A stretch of DNA of 64,000 nt from an uncultured Eubacteriales bacterium (GTDB taxonomy: Bacteria > Bacillota > Clostridia > Lachnospirales > Lachnospiraceae): NCBI GenBank assembly GCA_900315425.1, contig OMZA01000004.1, positions 62,001-126,000 of the forward strand, given 5' to 3'. Under the pieces are notes generated by a model. It made no database searches. It was given only the letters and a program-made list of their open reading frames with translations, and was not told the DNA's origin. Made by a program: the position numbers and the translations under genes. Positions 27,312 to 35,657 of the stretch are shown here, piece by piece; the stretch's first letter is position 1; each line of letters starts with the position of its first letter.

Positions 27312-27910
27312 TAGATGCAGATAAATTTGATGTAGTACAGTATGCTGTAGAAAATATCTCAGAAATGAATGAAATGCCTGAGCTAATTGAACATAGCATT
27401 GTTGTTAGTAATATTTCCAGATTAATTGCCAAAAAAATGGGAATGGATGAAAAGTTTTGTAATGACATTGCCATAACAGGTTTGGTTCACGATATTGGAA
27501 AAATCCCGGTATATTTTTCAATATACGGAAAAAATCATAATAAACTGAATGTAGAAAAAATGAGATTCATAAGGTCGCATTCAAAGGTGGGATATGATAT
27601 ACTACAGGACGTGGGTTTTTCAGAGGATATTTGCAAGGCGGTTTTACATCATCACGAGAATTACGATGGAAGCGGTTATCCGAATAACCTAAGAGGAGAA
27701 GAGATTCCCTTATCGGCAAGAATAATTAGAGTTAGCGATACTTTTGCTGCCCTAACTTCTGATAGAACTTATAGAAAAGCTTTTGATCCGAATACGGCAG
27801 TAAAGCTTATGATTGATGAAGTAAAGAATTTTGATATGGAAATATTTCTAAAATTTTTAGATATTATTAATACAGTGGATATTAAAGAAATCACAGGAAA
27901 GGAAGAGTAG
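27308..27910 (+). CDS. HD-GYP domain protein (cyclic-di-GMP phosphodiesterase candidate)
   Basis: A stand-alone HD-GYP domain of 200 residues. The metal-binding pattern is complete: E-H-S near residue 29, [24 protein letters not shown] (the GYP motif) and [16 protein letters not shown]. It therefore probably breaks down cyclic-di-GMP, though some family members act on other nucleotides. There is no sensory or receiver domain. The ATG overlaps the hemZ stop in an ATGA, and hisS starts 2 bases after its end, so the gene is embedded in a housekeeping operon. Confidence 0.85.
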   Translation: MIDADKFDVVQYAVENISEMNEMPELIEHSIVVSNISRLIAKKMGMDEKFCNDIAITGLVHDIGKIPVYFSIYGKNHNKLNVEKMRFIRSHSKVGYDILQDVGFSEDICKAVLHHHENYDGSGYPNNLRGEEIPLSARIIRVSDTFAALTSDRTYRKAFDPNTAVKLMIDEVKNFDMEIFLKFLDIINTVDIKEITGKEE

Positions 27911-27912
27911 AA

Positions 27913-29157
27913 ATGATTACACAGGCACCAAGAGGAACTCAGGACTGGTATGGAGATACCATGTACAAACGTACAGTTATAGAAAAAATCTGCAGGGAGG
28001 CTGCCAAGAATTATAATATTAAAGAAATTATAACTCCTGTATTTGAGCACACAGTTCTATTTCAGAGAGGCGTAGGAGAAACAACAGATGTGGTTCAAAA
28101 AGAAATGTATACCTTTGATGATAAGGGAAATAGAAGTATTACTCTTAAACCAGAGGGAACAGCCGGAGCCATTAGAGCCTATCTCGAACATAATATGTAT
28201 GCGGAACCACAGCCGGTAAAATTATTTTATGTAACACCAGCTTTCAGATATGAGAAACCACAAAGTGGAAGATTAAGACAGCATCACCAGTTTGGTGTTG
28301 AAATGGTAGGTTCGTCCAGCCCTATGGTAGAGGTAGAACTGATTTCCTTGATTTCAACTATTATAAAAAACTTAGGGCTTAAAGATACAAAACTTCACAT
28401 CAATTCTATTGGATGTGCTAATTGTAGAAAAGAATATAACAAAGCTCTTTATGCATATCTTAAATCTCACGAAGGAGAATTATGTGAGACATGTAAAGAG
28501 AGAATGGAGAAAAATCCACTTAGAGTTCTTGATTGTAAAGTGGATGCAGGTAAAGGTGTTATTGAAAATGCACCAAGAACCATTGATTACTTAGATGATG
28601 AATGTAAACAACATTTTGAAGAATTAAAGAGCATGCTTACAGAATTAAATATTCCTTTTGAAGTTGACACAGGAATAGTAAGAGGCCTTGATTATTATAC
28701 AAAGACAGTTTTTGAATTCGTTGATTCGGAAGGTTTCACATTATGTGGAGGCGGAAGATATGATGGATTGATAAAAGAAATAGATGAAAAGCATGATATT
28801 CCTTCGGCTGGATTTGGTATGGGAATTGAAAGAATTATATATTTCCTTGAAAAAGAAGGAGTAGAACTTCCATCAGAGGAGAAGCCTAAGCTATATGTAG
28901 GTATTCTTGGTAAAGAGGCAAGAGCTAGAGCTTATACAATAGTAAATGAACTTCGTCAAAAAGGAGTAGTTGTGGAAACGGATTATATGGACAGAAGTGT
29001 TAAAGCTCAGATGAAATATGCTAATAAAATAGGGGCACAGTATACTGTAATAGTTGGAGATAATGAATTGCAGGCAGGATGTGCTAATGTTAAGAATATG
29101 GAAAATGGAGAAACTAAAGAAGTTAAACTTGATGAGATAGCAGATTATTTAAGTTAA
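27913..29157 (+). CDS. hisS: Histidine--tRNA ligase
   Basis: Class II synthetase charging tRNA-His, 414 residues. Motif 1 lies in the N-terminal I-I-T-P-V-F-E-H block, motif 2 in [17 protein letters not shown], the His-specific loop is [11 protein letters not shown], motif 3 is [10 protein letters not shown], and the C-terminal anticodon-binding domain is complete. No T-box leader fits in the 2-base gap upstream. It forms the usual hisS-aspS pair, with 24 bases between them. Confidence 0.97.
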   Translation: MITQAPRGTQDWYGDTMYKRTVIEKICREAAKNYNIKEIITPVFEHTVLFQRGVGETTDVVQKEMYTFDDKGNRSITLKPEGTAGAIRAYLEHNMYAEPQPVKLFYVTPAFRYEKPQSGRLRQHHQFGVEMVGSSSPMVEVELISLISTIIKNLGLKDTKLHINSIGCANCRKEYNKALYAYLKSHEGELCETCKERMEKNPLRVLDCKVDAGKGVIENAPRTIDYLDDECKQHFEELKSMLTELNIPFEVDTGIVRGLDYYTKTVFEFVDSEGFTLCGGGRYDGLIKEIDEKHDIPSAGFGMGIERIIYFLEKEGVELPSEEKPKLYVGILGKEARARAYTIVNELRQKGVVVETDYMDRSVKAQMKYANKIGAQYTVIVGDNELQAGCANVKNMENGETKEVKLDEIADYLS

Positions 29158-29181
29158 ACAAGTAGAAAGGATACATTAAAA

Positions 29182-30987
29182 ATGGCAGAGTCAATGAAGG
29201 GACTTCACAGAAGTCATAGATGTACGGAAGTTTCAGAAAAAAATATTGGAGAAACAGTTACAGTAATGGGCTGGGCTGCGAAAAAAAGAAATCTTGGAAG
29301 TCTTATATTTGTAGATTTAAGAGACAGAAGTGGAATATTACAGATAGTATTTGATGAGAATGATTGTGGCGCAGAAGCATTTGCCAAGGCGGAGACTATT
29401 AAAAGTGAATATGTTATTGCTGTTGTTGGTAAGATTGACAAAAGAGGCGGAGCTATTAATGAGAACCTTGCAACGGGTACCATTGAGGTAAGAGCTGAAA
29501 GCCTTAGAATTCTTTCAGAATCCTTGACTCCACCATTCCAGATCCTTGATGAAGTTAATGTAAGAGATGAAGTTAGATTAAAATATAGATATTTAGATCT
29601 TAGAAGACCTCATATTCAGAAGAATCTCATGATGAGAAGTAAAGTTACAAATCTTGTACGTGGATTCTTAGCTGAAGAAGGATTTTTAGAGATTGAAACA
29701 CCAATGCTTACAAAGTCTACACCAGAAGGAGCAAGAGATTATCTTGTGCCAAGTAGAGTTCACCCAGGTAATTTTTATGCATTACCTCAGTCTCCACAGT
29801 TATTTAAACAGCTTCTTATGTGTTCTGGATATGATAGATATATGCAGATTGCCAGATGCTTTAGAGATGAGGATTTAAGAGCAGACAGACAGCCTGAGTT
29901 TACCCAGATAGATATGGAGCTTTCATTTGTAGATGTAGATGATGTTATAGATGTTAATGAAAGATTACTTCAGAGATTGTGGAAGGATTGTTTAGGTGTA
30001 GATATTCAGGTGCCATTTAAGAGAATGACATGGCAGGAAGCTATGGACAGATTCGGCTCAGATAAGCCTGATACAAGATTTGGCTTTGAATTAAAGGATA
30101 TCTCAGATGTGGTAAAGGATTGTGAGTTCTCAGTATTTTCAGGAGCCATTGCTAATGGTGGTTCAGTAAGAGGTATCAATATAAATGGCCAGGGAGACAT
30201 GGCAAGAAAGAAAATTGATGCCCTTGTTGATTTTGCAAAAGGATACGGAGCAAAAGGACTGGCATATATCCAGCTTAAATCAGATGGAAGCATTAAGTCT
30301 TCATTTTCCAAGTTTATGAAGGAAGAGGAAATGAATGCCATTATCGAAAAAATGGAAGCAACTACAGGAGACCTTCTTCTCTTTGCAGCAGATAGAGATA
30401 AGATTGTATACTCAGTGTTAGGAGCGTTGAGATGTGAAATGGCTTCACAGTTAGGTCTACTTGATAAAGACCAATATAATTTCCTTTGGATTACAGAGTT
30501 TCCATTATTCGAATATTCAGACGAAGAGGATAGATATGTAGCAATGCATCATCCATTTACAATGCCTATGGATGAGGATGTACAATACGTTGAATCAAAT
30601 CCGGGAAGATGTAGAGCAAAGGCTTATGATATCGTTCTTAACGGTACTGAGCTTGGTGGAGGTTCAGTGAGAATTCATCAGGATGATATTCAGGAAATGA
30701 TGTTTAGAGCATTAGGATTTACAGATGAAGAGGCTTACGACAAGTTTGGATTCCTTCTTGATGCATTTAAATACGGTGTGCCACCTCATGCAGGTCTTGC
30801 TTTTGGTTTGGACAGACTTATAATGCATATGACAAAAGAAGATTCTATCAGGGATGTAATTGCATTCCCTAAGGTAAAGGATGCCTCTTGCTTATTAACA
30901 GATGCACCAAATGTTGTAGATTCTAAACAGTTAGATGAACTCTTTATTGCTATAACAAAAGAGGAAGATATGAAAGAAGAACAGTAG
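29182..30987 (+). CDS. aspS: Aspartate--tRNA ligase
   Basis: Class II synthetase charging tRNA-Asp, 601 residues, the long bacterial form. It has an OB-fold anticodon domain (about 1-110), motif 1 after F-L-x-I-E-T-P-M-L, motif 2 F-R-D-E-D-L-R-A-D-R-Q-P-E-F-T-Q, a bacterial GAD insertion (about 290-420) and motif 3 G-L-A-F-G-L-D-R. The ATG follows AGAAAGGAT. Whether it also charges tRNA-Asn cannot be told by eye; the presence of asnA shows that free asparagine can be made. Confidence 0.97.
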   Translation: MAESMKGLHRSHRCTEVSEKNIGETVTVMGWAAKKRNLGSLIFVDLRDRSGILQIVFDENDCGAEAFAKAETIKSEYVIAVVGKIDKRGGAINENLATGTIEVRAESLRILSESLTPPFQILDEVNVRDEVRLKYRYLDLRRPHIQKNLMMRSKVTNLVRGFLAEEGFLEIETPMLTKSTPEGARDYLVPSRVHPGNFYALPQSPQLFKQLLMCSGYDRYMQIARCFRDEDLRADRQPEFTQIDMELSFVDVDDVIDVNERLLQRLWKDCLGVDIQVPFKRMTWQEAMDRFGSDKPDTRFGFELKDISDVVKDCEFSVFSGAIANGGSVRGININGQGDMARKKIDALVDFAKGYGAKGLAYIQLKSDGSIKSSFSKFMKEEEMNAIIEKMEATTGDLLLFAADRDKIVYSVLGALRCEMASQLGLLDKDQYNFLWITEFPLFEYSDEEDRYVAMHHPFTMPMDEDVQYVESNPGRCRAKAYDIVLNGTELGGGSVRIHQDDIQEMMFRALGFTDEEAYDKFGFLLDAFKYGVPPHAGLAFGLDRLIMHMTKEDSIRDVIAFPKVKDASCLLTDAPNVVDSKQLDELFIAITKEEDMKEEQ

Positions 30988-30992
30988 TATAT

Positions 30993-32135
30993 ATGAGTGA
31001 TTACGAAGTATTAAAAACAGACGGAAAGGCAAAACGTGCCAGATTAAAAACAGTACATGGCACCATAGAAACCCCGGTATTTATGAATGTGGGAACTATT
31101 GCAGCTATCAAAGGTGCAGTTGCCACAACGGATTTACAAGAAATCCATACCCAGGTGGAACTTTCCAATACATACCATTTACATTTAAGACCGGGAGATA
31201 AAATTGTAAAAGAACTTGGAGGCCTACATAAGTTTATGAATTGGGATAAACCTATTCTTACGGACTCAGGTGGATTTCAGGTATTCTCCCTGGCAAAAAT
31301 GAGAAAGATTAAAGAAGAAGGCGTCTATTTTAATTCTCACATTGATGGAAGAAAAATATTTATGGGACCTGAAGAAAGTATTCAGATTCAATCAAATCTT
31401 GCTTCAACAATAGCCATGGCCTTTGATGAATGTCCGCCTAGTCTTTCAGATGAAAGATACATGAGAGAATCAGTGGAAAGAACTACCAGATGGCTTAAAA
31501 GATGTAAGGATGAAATGGAAAGACTTAATAGCCTTGAGGATACTATAAATAAACATCAATTGTTATTTGGTATTAATCAGGGTGGAATAAATAAAGATAT
31601 TCGTATAGAACATGCCCAGCAGATTGCTGAAATGGATTTGGATGGATATGCTGTAGGAGGTTTAGCGGTAGGCGAAAAAACAGAGGATATGTATGAGACC
31701 TTAGATAATGTTGTACCATATTTGCCACAAAATAAACCAACTTATTTAATGGGAGTTGGAACACCGGCTAATATCCTGGAGGCTGTGGATAGAGGAGTAG
31801 ATTTTTTTGACTGCGTATATCCAAGCAGAAATGGAAGGCATGGTAATGTCTATACCAATCATGGAAAGATAAATCTCTTTAATAAAAAATATGAATTAGA
31901 TTCCAGACCTATTGAAGAAGGCTGTAATTGCCCAACATGTCGCAATTATTCCAGAGCCTATGTAAGACATTTGTTAAAGGCTAAGGAGATGCTAGGCATG
32001 CGTTTGTGTGTGTTGCACAATTTATACTTTTATAATATAATGATGGATGAAATTCGCCAGGCAATAGAGCAAGGCAGATACAAGGAATATAAAATTAAAA
32101 AGTTACAGACGATGAATAACGTGGAGGAATTATGA
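30993..32135 (+). CDS. tgt: Queuine (preQ1) tRNA-guanine transglycosylase
   Basis: Exchanges guanine-34 of tRNAs with GUN anticodons for preQ1 in queuosine synthesis. The 380 residues show the N-terminal base-site Asp in L-T-D-S-G-G-F-Q-V-F, the G-I-N-Q-G-G motif, the nucleophile block P-x-Y-L-M-G-V-G and D-C-V-Y-P-S-R-N-G-R, and the zinc site C-N-C-P-T-C followed by a later H. The start is 5 bases after aspS, with a weak ribosome binding site, and the end overlaps yajC by 4 bases (ATGA). tgt-yajC is a widely conserved pair. Confidence 0.96.
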   Translation: MSDYEVLKTDGKAKRARLKTVHGTIETPVFMNVGTIAAIKGAVATTDLQEIHTQVELSNTYHLHLRPGDKIVKELGGLHKFMNWDKPILTDSGGFQVFSLAKMRKIKEEGVYFNSHIDGRKIFMGPEESIQIQSNLASTIAMAFDECPPSLSDERYMRESVERTTRWLKRCKDEMERLNSLEDTINKHQLLFGINQGGINKDIRIEHAQQIAEMDLDGYAVGGLAVGEKTEDMYETLDNVVPYLPQNKPTYLMGVGTPANILEAVDRGVDFFDCVYPSRNGRHGNVYTNHGKINLFNKKYELDSRPIEEGCNCPTCRNYSRAYVRHLLKAKEMLGMRLCVLHNLYFYNIMMDEIRQAIEQGRYKEYKIKKLQTMNNVEEL

Positions 32136-32449
32136 TAAATACAATATTAGCAAGTTCAGGCCAGCCAAGTATGATAGTAACAATGCTTATTTATGTTATT
32201 GCACTTGGAGGAGTTCTTTATCTTTTTGCGATAAAGCCTCAAAAGAAACAGCAAAAAGAAATGGAACAGATGTTAAGTCAGCTTGAAACAGGAGATAGCG
32301 TACTTACTACCAGTGGATTTTATGGAACAGTAATTGCAATACAAGATGATACGGTTATAGTTGAATTTGGTAATAATAAGAATTGCAGAATACCAATGCA
32401 AAAATCAGCAATAGTAGATATTGAAAAAGAATCGGATGGAGTGGAGTGA
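32132..32449 (+). CDS. yajC: Preprotein translocase subunit YajC
   Basis: A small membrane protein of 105 residues that associates with the SecDF-YajC part of the Sec translocon. One membrane helix (about 12-34) is followed by a basic K-P-Q-K-K-Q-Q-K-E stretch and a beta-rich domain with G-D-S-V-L-T-T-S-G-F-Y-G-T-V, the family signature. The start codon overlaps the tgt stop. secD and secF are not in this window. Confidence 0.95.
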   Translation: MINTILASSGQPSMIVTMLIYVIALGGVLYLFAIKPQKKQQKEMEQMLSQLETGDSVLTTSGFYGTVIAIQDDTVIVEFGNNKNCRIPMQKSAIVDIEKESDGVE

Positions 32450-32476
32450 TTCTTATAATCTAGCAGGTGGCCATTT

Positions 32477-33298
32477 ATGAGAGAGAATAGAACTGAGAGG
32501 GATAAGGAAAAAACACAATTTAAATTTAAAATAGTAGTTTATTCAATTTTGCTAATTGTATTTGTTGCTATATTTGGGTATTGCACTTTTGAATTAGGAA
32601 TGAAGTATGGCAATAGAAAAGAAGCCAAAAAGAATATGACAGAGTTACAAAGTAGTGTTAACGATGTAGATGAAACTACTACTCCTAAAACTGAAGATGA
32701 AGAAAAGTATAATATACCTGAGAAGAACTTAGATTTTGAGAATCTTAGGACAACACAGAATGCTGATATATATGCTTGGATAAATATACCGGAGACAAAT
32801 GTAGATTATCCTATAGTTCAGAATCCAACAGATGATTTTTTCTATTTAATGCATAATTTAGATGGAAGTTATGGATATCCGGGATGTTTATACACGGAAC
32901 TTCAAAACTCAAAGGATTTTACTGATAAAAATACTGTAATATATGGACATGATATGTCGGATGGAACCATGTTCAAAACACTACATAATTTTGAAGATCA
33001 GAGTTTTTTTGATAGTCACAGATACATATATGTATATACTGAAGCGAAGACATATGTATACGAGATATTTGCCGCATATACCTTTAGTAGCATACATTTG
33101 TTAAATGGCTATGATATAAGTACAGATGAATCATTTATCTACTATGTTAATGAAGCACTTGCAACAGCTCATCAGACAGGTCATGTAAGGGAAGGGATAG
33201 ACATCGACGGAGCGACATCTAAGATAATAACATTGTCTACATGTGAAGGAATGTCTAAAAATCAAAGATATCTTGTTCAAGGTGTGTTAGTTAATTAA
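32477..33298 (+). CDS. srtB: Class B sortase
   Basis: A membrane-anchored transpeptidase that attaches surface proteins to the wall; 273 residues. An N-terminal membrane helix spans about 18-38, then an acidic Thr/Glu linker (50-85), then the sortase barrel. The catalytic triad is visible as H158 (Y-G-H-D-M), C256 (T-L-S-T-C) and R264 (N-Q-R-Y). The class B features are the extended helical insertion between the barrel strands and the S-T-C-E-G motif. The ribosome binding site is weak (AGGTGG). A candidate substrate with an SPKTG signal is encoded 1.4 kb downstream. Confidence 0.92.
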   Translation: MRENRTERDKEKTQFKFKIVVYSILLIVFVAIFGYCTFELGMKYGNRKEAKKNMTELQSSVNDVDETTTPKTEDEEKYNIPEKNLDFENLRTTQNADIYAWINIPETNVDYPIVQNPTDDFFYLMHNLDGSYGYPGCLYTELQNSKDFTDKNTVIYGHDMSDGTMFKTLHNFEDQSFFDSHRYIYVYTEAKTYVYEIFAAYTFSSIHLLNGYDISTDESFIYYVNEALATAHQTGHVREGIDIDGATSKIITLSTCEGMSKNQRYLVQGVLVN

Positions 33299-33312
33299 AT
33301 ATTCAAGTGAAT

Positions 33313-33339
33313 AAAAGAGCCTCGAATGTGGCTCTTTTT
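33313..33339 (+). terminator. Rho-independent terminator after srtB
   Basis: A 9-bp stem (33313-33321 with 33330-33338), 8-base loop and TTTTT end. The start codon of the next gene is only 18 bases downstream. Confidence 0.75.
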
Positions 33340-33356
33340 AATTAGGAGATTAAATA

Positions 33357-34649
33357 ATGGGTAATCAGGAAAATAGTGATGAAACTCTTGAGGAAATAAG
33401 TAAAGAAACTTTAGAGGTTCAGGCTGAATCGAAGGATGGAAATGACGATTTTGAAATTATCGATTTGCAAAAGGTAGCAGATGAAGAGCATCATCACCAT
33501 CGTCATTATAGTAAAAGTGGACATCATAGGAGTCATAGTGGTAGTCATAAGAGCAACGCTCACCACAGTAGTAGTGGTCATCATAAGCACAGGCATCATA
33601 AAAAGAAACTAAAGTGGTGGAAAGTTCTTCTCATTATACTAGGTGTAATAGCTAGCTTGGTTGTAGCCTCAGCTATTGTCATTGCTGTTATGATTGGTAA
33701 GGGAAAGGCAGGTCTTTATGAAAGATCCAAGGGAAAAACTGCCAACATTCAATCAGATAATTCCGTTGACGAATCTGATGGAATAAAGATGAAGGATAAT
33801 TGGATAACCCATAAAGGAAAAATATATGAGTATAATGATGAAATACTTACATTTTATGTAATGGGTATTGATAAGAAATCTGTAGATGATGACAGTGCAA
33901 TAACTATGGGTCAGTCAGATGCAAACTTTTTAATTACTCTCAATCCTAAGACTAAGGAAATGAACGTAATAGCCATTAACAGAGACACTATGATAGATTT
34001 GGTAGTATATGATTATGGTGGATCGTATGTGGAAACTAGAAGAGGACAGTTAGCACTTCAACATGCATATGGAAGAAATGACGTGGAAAGTGCGGAACAT
34101 CAGATGAATGCAATATCTCAGTTGTTCTATGGAATCCCAATTAATGGATACGTTTCCTTAAAGTTAGAGTCTATTCCGGTTATAAATGACTCAGTAGGTG
34201 GAGTTACAGTAACTTGTAACGAAGATTTAACAGAAAAGAATAGCCAGTTATATGAGGGTGCTACGGTAAACCTTGTTGGAAATATGGCATATGATTTTGT
34301 TCAAGAAAGAACAAAAACCTATGAAGGTGCCAGAAGAAGACTTGAAAGACAGAAGATATATATAAAGTCCTTTGTGGAAACAGCTAAAACGAAAATAAAG
34401 GGTGGAAATCTTACTTTGATTTATGATTTATACAATGCCTTAAGTTCGTATATGTGCACAAACTTAACAGTGGATCAGGCGGCATATTTAGCTTCTATTG
34501 CAAAAGATTACAAATTTGATATGAATAATATAAGAAGTCTTGAAGGTGAAACCGTGCAAGGTGAAAGGTATGAAGAGTTTAATGTTGATGATGAATATCT
34601 TCAAGATTTAATTGTAGAAATATTTTATTCGGAAGTTGACACGAAATAA
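33357..34649 (+). CDS. LytR-CpsA-Psr (LCP) family protein with His-rich cytoplasmic segment
   Basis: An envelope enzyme of 430 residues; LCP proteins transfer wall teichoic acid or capsule chains from undecaprenyl lipid to peptidoglycan. The cytoplasmic N-terminus (1-88) contains 16 His in 37 residues (45-81), unusual for the family. A membrane helix spans about 89-112. The extracellular LCP domain has the G-Q-S-D-A-N motif (the acidic metal site), the I-N-R-D-T-M block with the catalytic Arg, and the later Y-D-F-V-Q-E-R-T and R-R-L-E-R-Q-K with further Args of the pyrophosphate site. The start follows TTAGGAG. It lies between srtB and a sortase substrate, forming an envelope cluster. Confidence 0.9.
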   Translation: MGNQENSDETLEEISKETLEVQAESKDGNDDFEIIDLQKVADEEHHHHRHYSKSGHHRSHSGSHKSNAHHSSSGHHKHRHHKKKLKWWKVLLIILGVIASLVVASAIVIAVMIGKGKAGLYERSKGKTANIQSDNSVDESDGIKMKDNWITHKGKIYEYNDEILTFYVMGIDKKSVDDDSAITMGQSDANFLITLNPKTKEMNVIAINRDTMIDLVVYDYGGSYVETRRGQLALQHAYGRNDVESAEHQMNAISQLFYGIPINGYVSLKLESIPVINDSVGGVTVTCNEDLTEKNSQLYEGATVNLVGNMAYDFVQERTKTYEGARRRLERQKIYIKSFVETAKTKIKGGNLTLIYDLYNALSSYMCTNLTVDQAAYLASIAKDYKFDMNNIRSLEGETVQGERYEEFNVDDEYLQDLIVEIFYSEVDTK

Positions 34650-34664
34650 ATAATATGATATATT
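34636..34664 (+). promoter_or_regulatory. Strong sigma-A promoter of the SPKTG protein gene
   Basis: A perfect TTGACA (34636-34641), a 17-base spacer and TATATT (34659-34664). The -35 lies inside the last codons of the LCP gene, so the surface protein has its own strong promoter. Confidence 0.75.
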
Positions 34665-34724
34665 TTTTATGACTAAAACAGCAGTGAGCGGAGTTGAATT
34701 AACCGAACTGGAAGGAGATTTAAT

Positions 34725-35411
34725 ATGTTTAAGAAAAAATTAGCAGCAGTAGTCACAGTTGCAGCATTAACAATGATGAGCGTATGCACAGCGTTTGGTG
34801 CAGAAAGCCCAACAACAGATACTAATGCATCAACATCATCAGATGTATCTGTAGTTTATGATGAGAGTGCTAGCACAGTAACAGGTGACAATGGTACAGT
34901 AGCACTTTTAAAAGTTGATGAGAATGCAATAACAGCATTAGATGCAAGCGGAAAAGTAGTTGGTGGTTTTACACTTCATGTAAAGAATATTACAGCTGAA
35001 CAGTATAAAGGAATTAAACCTGTTGTTGGTGGAAAAGATGTAGCTCAGGCTGATATATATGCAGTTGATAATGCAACAGGTGAAGTGATTACTTTAAGTT
35101 CAATTACATTAACATTTACAAATACACCTATAACAACAAAAGCAGTTGTAGGTCATACAATGGCATCTGGAACAAATGAGACAAAGACAGGAACTTATTC
35201 AAATGGTTCAACAACAGTTACTTTAACTGGTCTTTCACCAATTCTTGTTGTTGATGATGTAACAGCAACAGCTGTAACAACAGGAACAACATCAGGAGTT
35301 AACACATCTACAACATCACCAAAGACTGGTGAGACAGCAGCAGCTCTTGCAGTTGGAATTATCGCATTAGCAGGCGCAGTTGTTTGTGTAAGAAAGTTAG
35401 CATTCAGATAA
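34725..35411 (+). CDS. Secreted surface protein with SPKTG cell-wall sorting signal
   Basis: A 228-residue exported protein of unknown function. The signal peptide (1-26) ends in A-F-G-A. The mature part is Thr/Ser/Val-rich with low complexity, predicted beta-rich and without Cys before the anchor. The C-terminus has SPKTG (198-202), a hydrophobic segment (about 207-221) and a basic tail with Arg and Lys, a complete sorting signal of the type used by class B sortases in clostridia. The ribosome binding site is GGAAGGAGAT. Its own strong promoter and terminator suggest high expression as a single gene. Confidence 0.85.
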   Translation: MFKKKLAAVVTVAALTMMSVCTAFGAESPTTDTNASTSSDVSVVYDESASTVTGDNGTVALLKVDENAITALDASGKVVGGFTLHVKNITAEQYKGIKPVVGGKDVAQADIYAVDNATGEVITLSSITLTFTNTPITTKAVVGHTMASGTNETKTGTYSNGSTTVTLTGLSPILVVDDVTATAVTTGTTSGVNTSTTSPKTGETAAALAVGIIALAGAVVCVRKLAFR

Positions 35412-35436
35412 TTAGCTGAATAAATAAAATGTTTAC

Positions 35437-35469
35437 AAGGCTTCTGTATAAACAGAAGCCTTTATTATT
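35437..35469 (+). terminator. Rho-independent terminator
   Basis: A perfect 11-bp stem (35437-35447 with 35452-35462) with a 4-base loop, then TTTATTATT. It separates the surface protein gene from the FMN riboswitch. Confidence 0.82.
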
Positions 35470-35477
35470 GAAATAAT

Positions 35478-35588
35478 AAGTCTTCGGGGCATGGTGAAAT
35501 TCCATACCGGCGGTAAAGCCCGCAAGCGTAAAGCACGATCTGGTGAAATTCCGGAGCCGACAGTAAAGTCTGGATGAGAGAATGACTT
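35478..35588 (+). promoter_or_regulatory. FMN riboswitch (RFN element)
   Basis: The conserved RFN core is present: CTTCGGGGC near 35482, GGTGAAATTCC twice (near 35493 and 35551), CGGCGGTAAAGCCC, and GGATGAGAGAATGAC at the 3' side. The closing helix pairs 35478-35482 with 35584-35588. It stands before the four-gene riboflavin operon and a terminator, so FMN binding should switch off transcription. Confidence 0.95.
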
Positions 35589-35619
35589 CATTGTATATAA
35601 TATTTTATAATGAATTTAG

Positions 35620-35649
35620 AACCTGATGACTTTGTTATCAGGTTTTTTT
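35620..35649 (+). terminator. Riboswitch-controlled terminator
   Basis: An 11-bp stem (35620-35630 with 35634-35644, one G-T pair) with a 3-base loop and seven T's. The ribosome binding site GAGG of ribD starts one base after the T-run. It is the expression platform of the FMN riboswitch. Confidence 0.85.
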
Positions 35650-35657
35650 GAGGTTAT

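Noticed and set aside
27911..29181. T-box leader for hisS or aspS
   Set aside because: The gaps before hisS and aspS are 2 and 24 bases, too short for a T-box.
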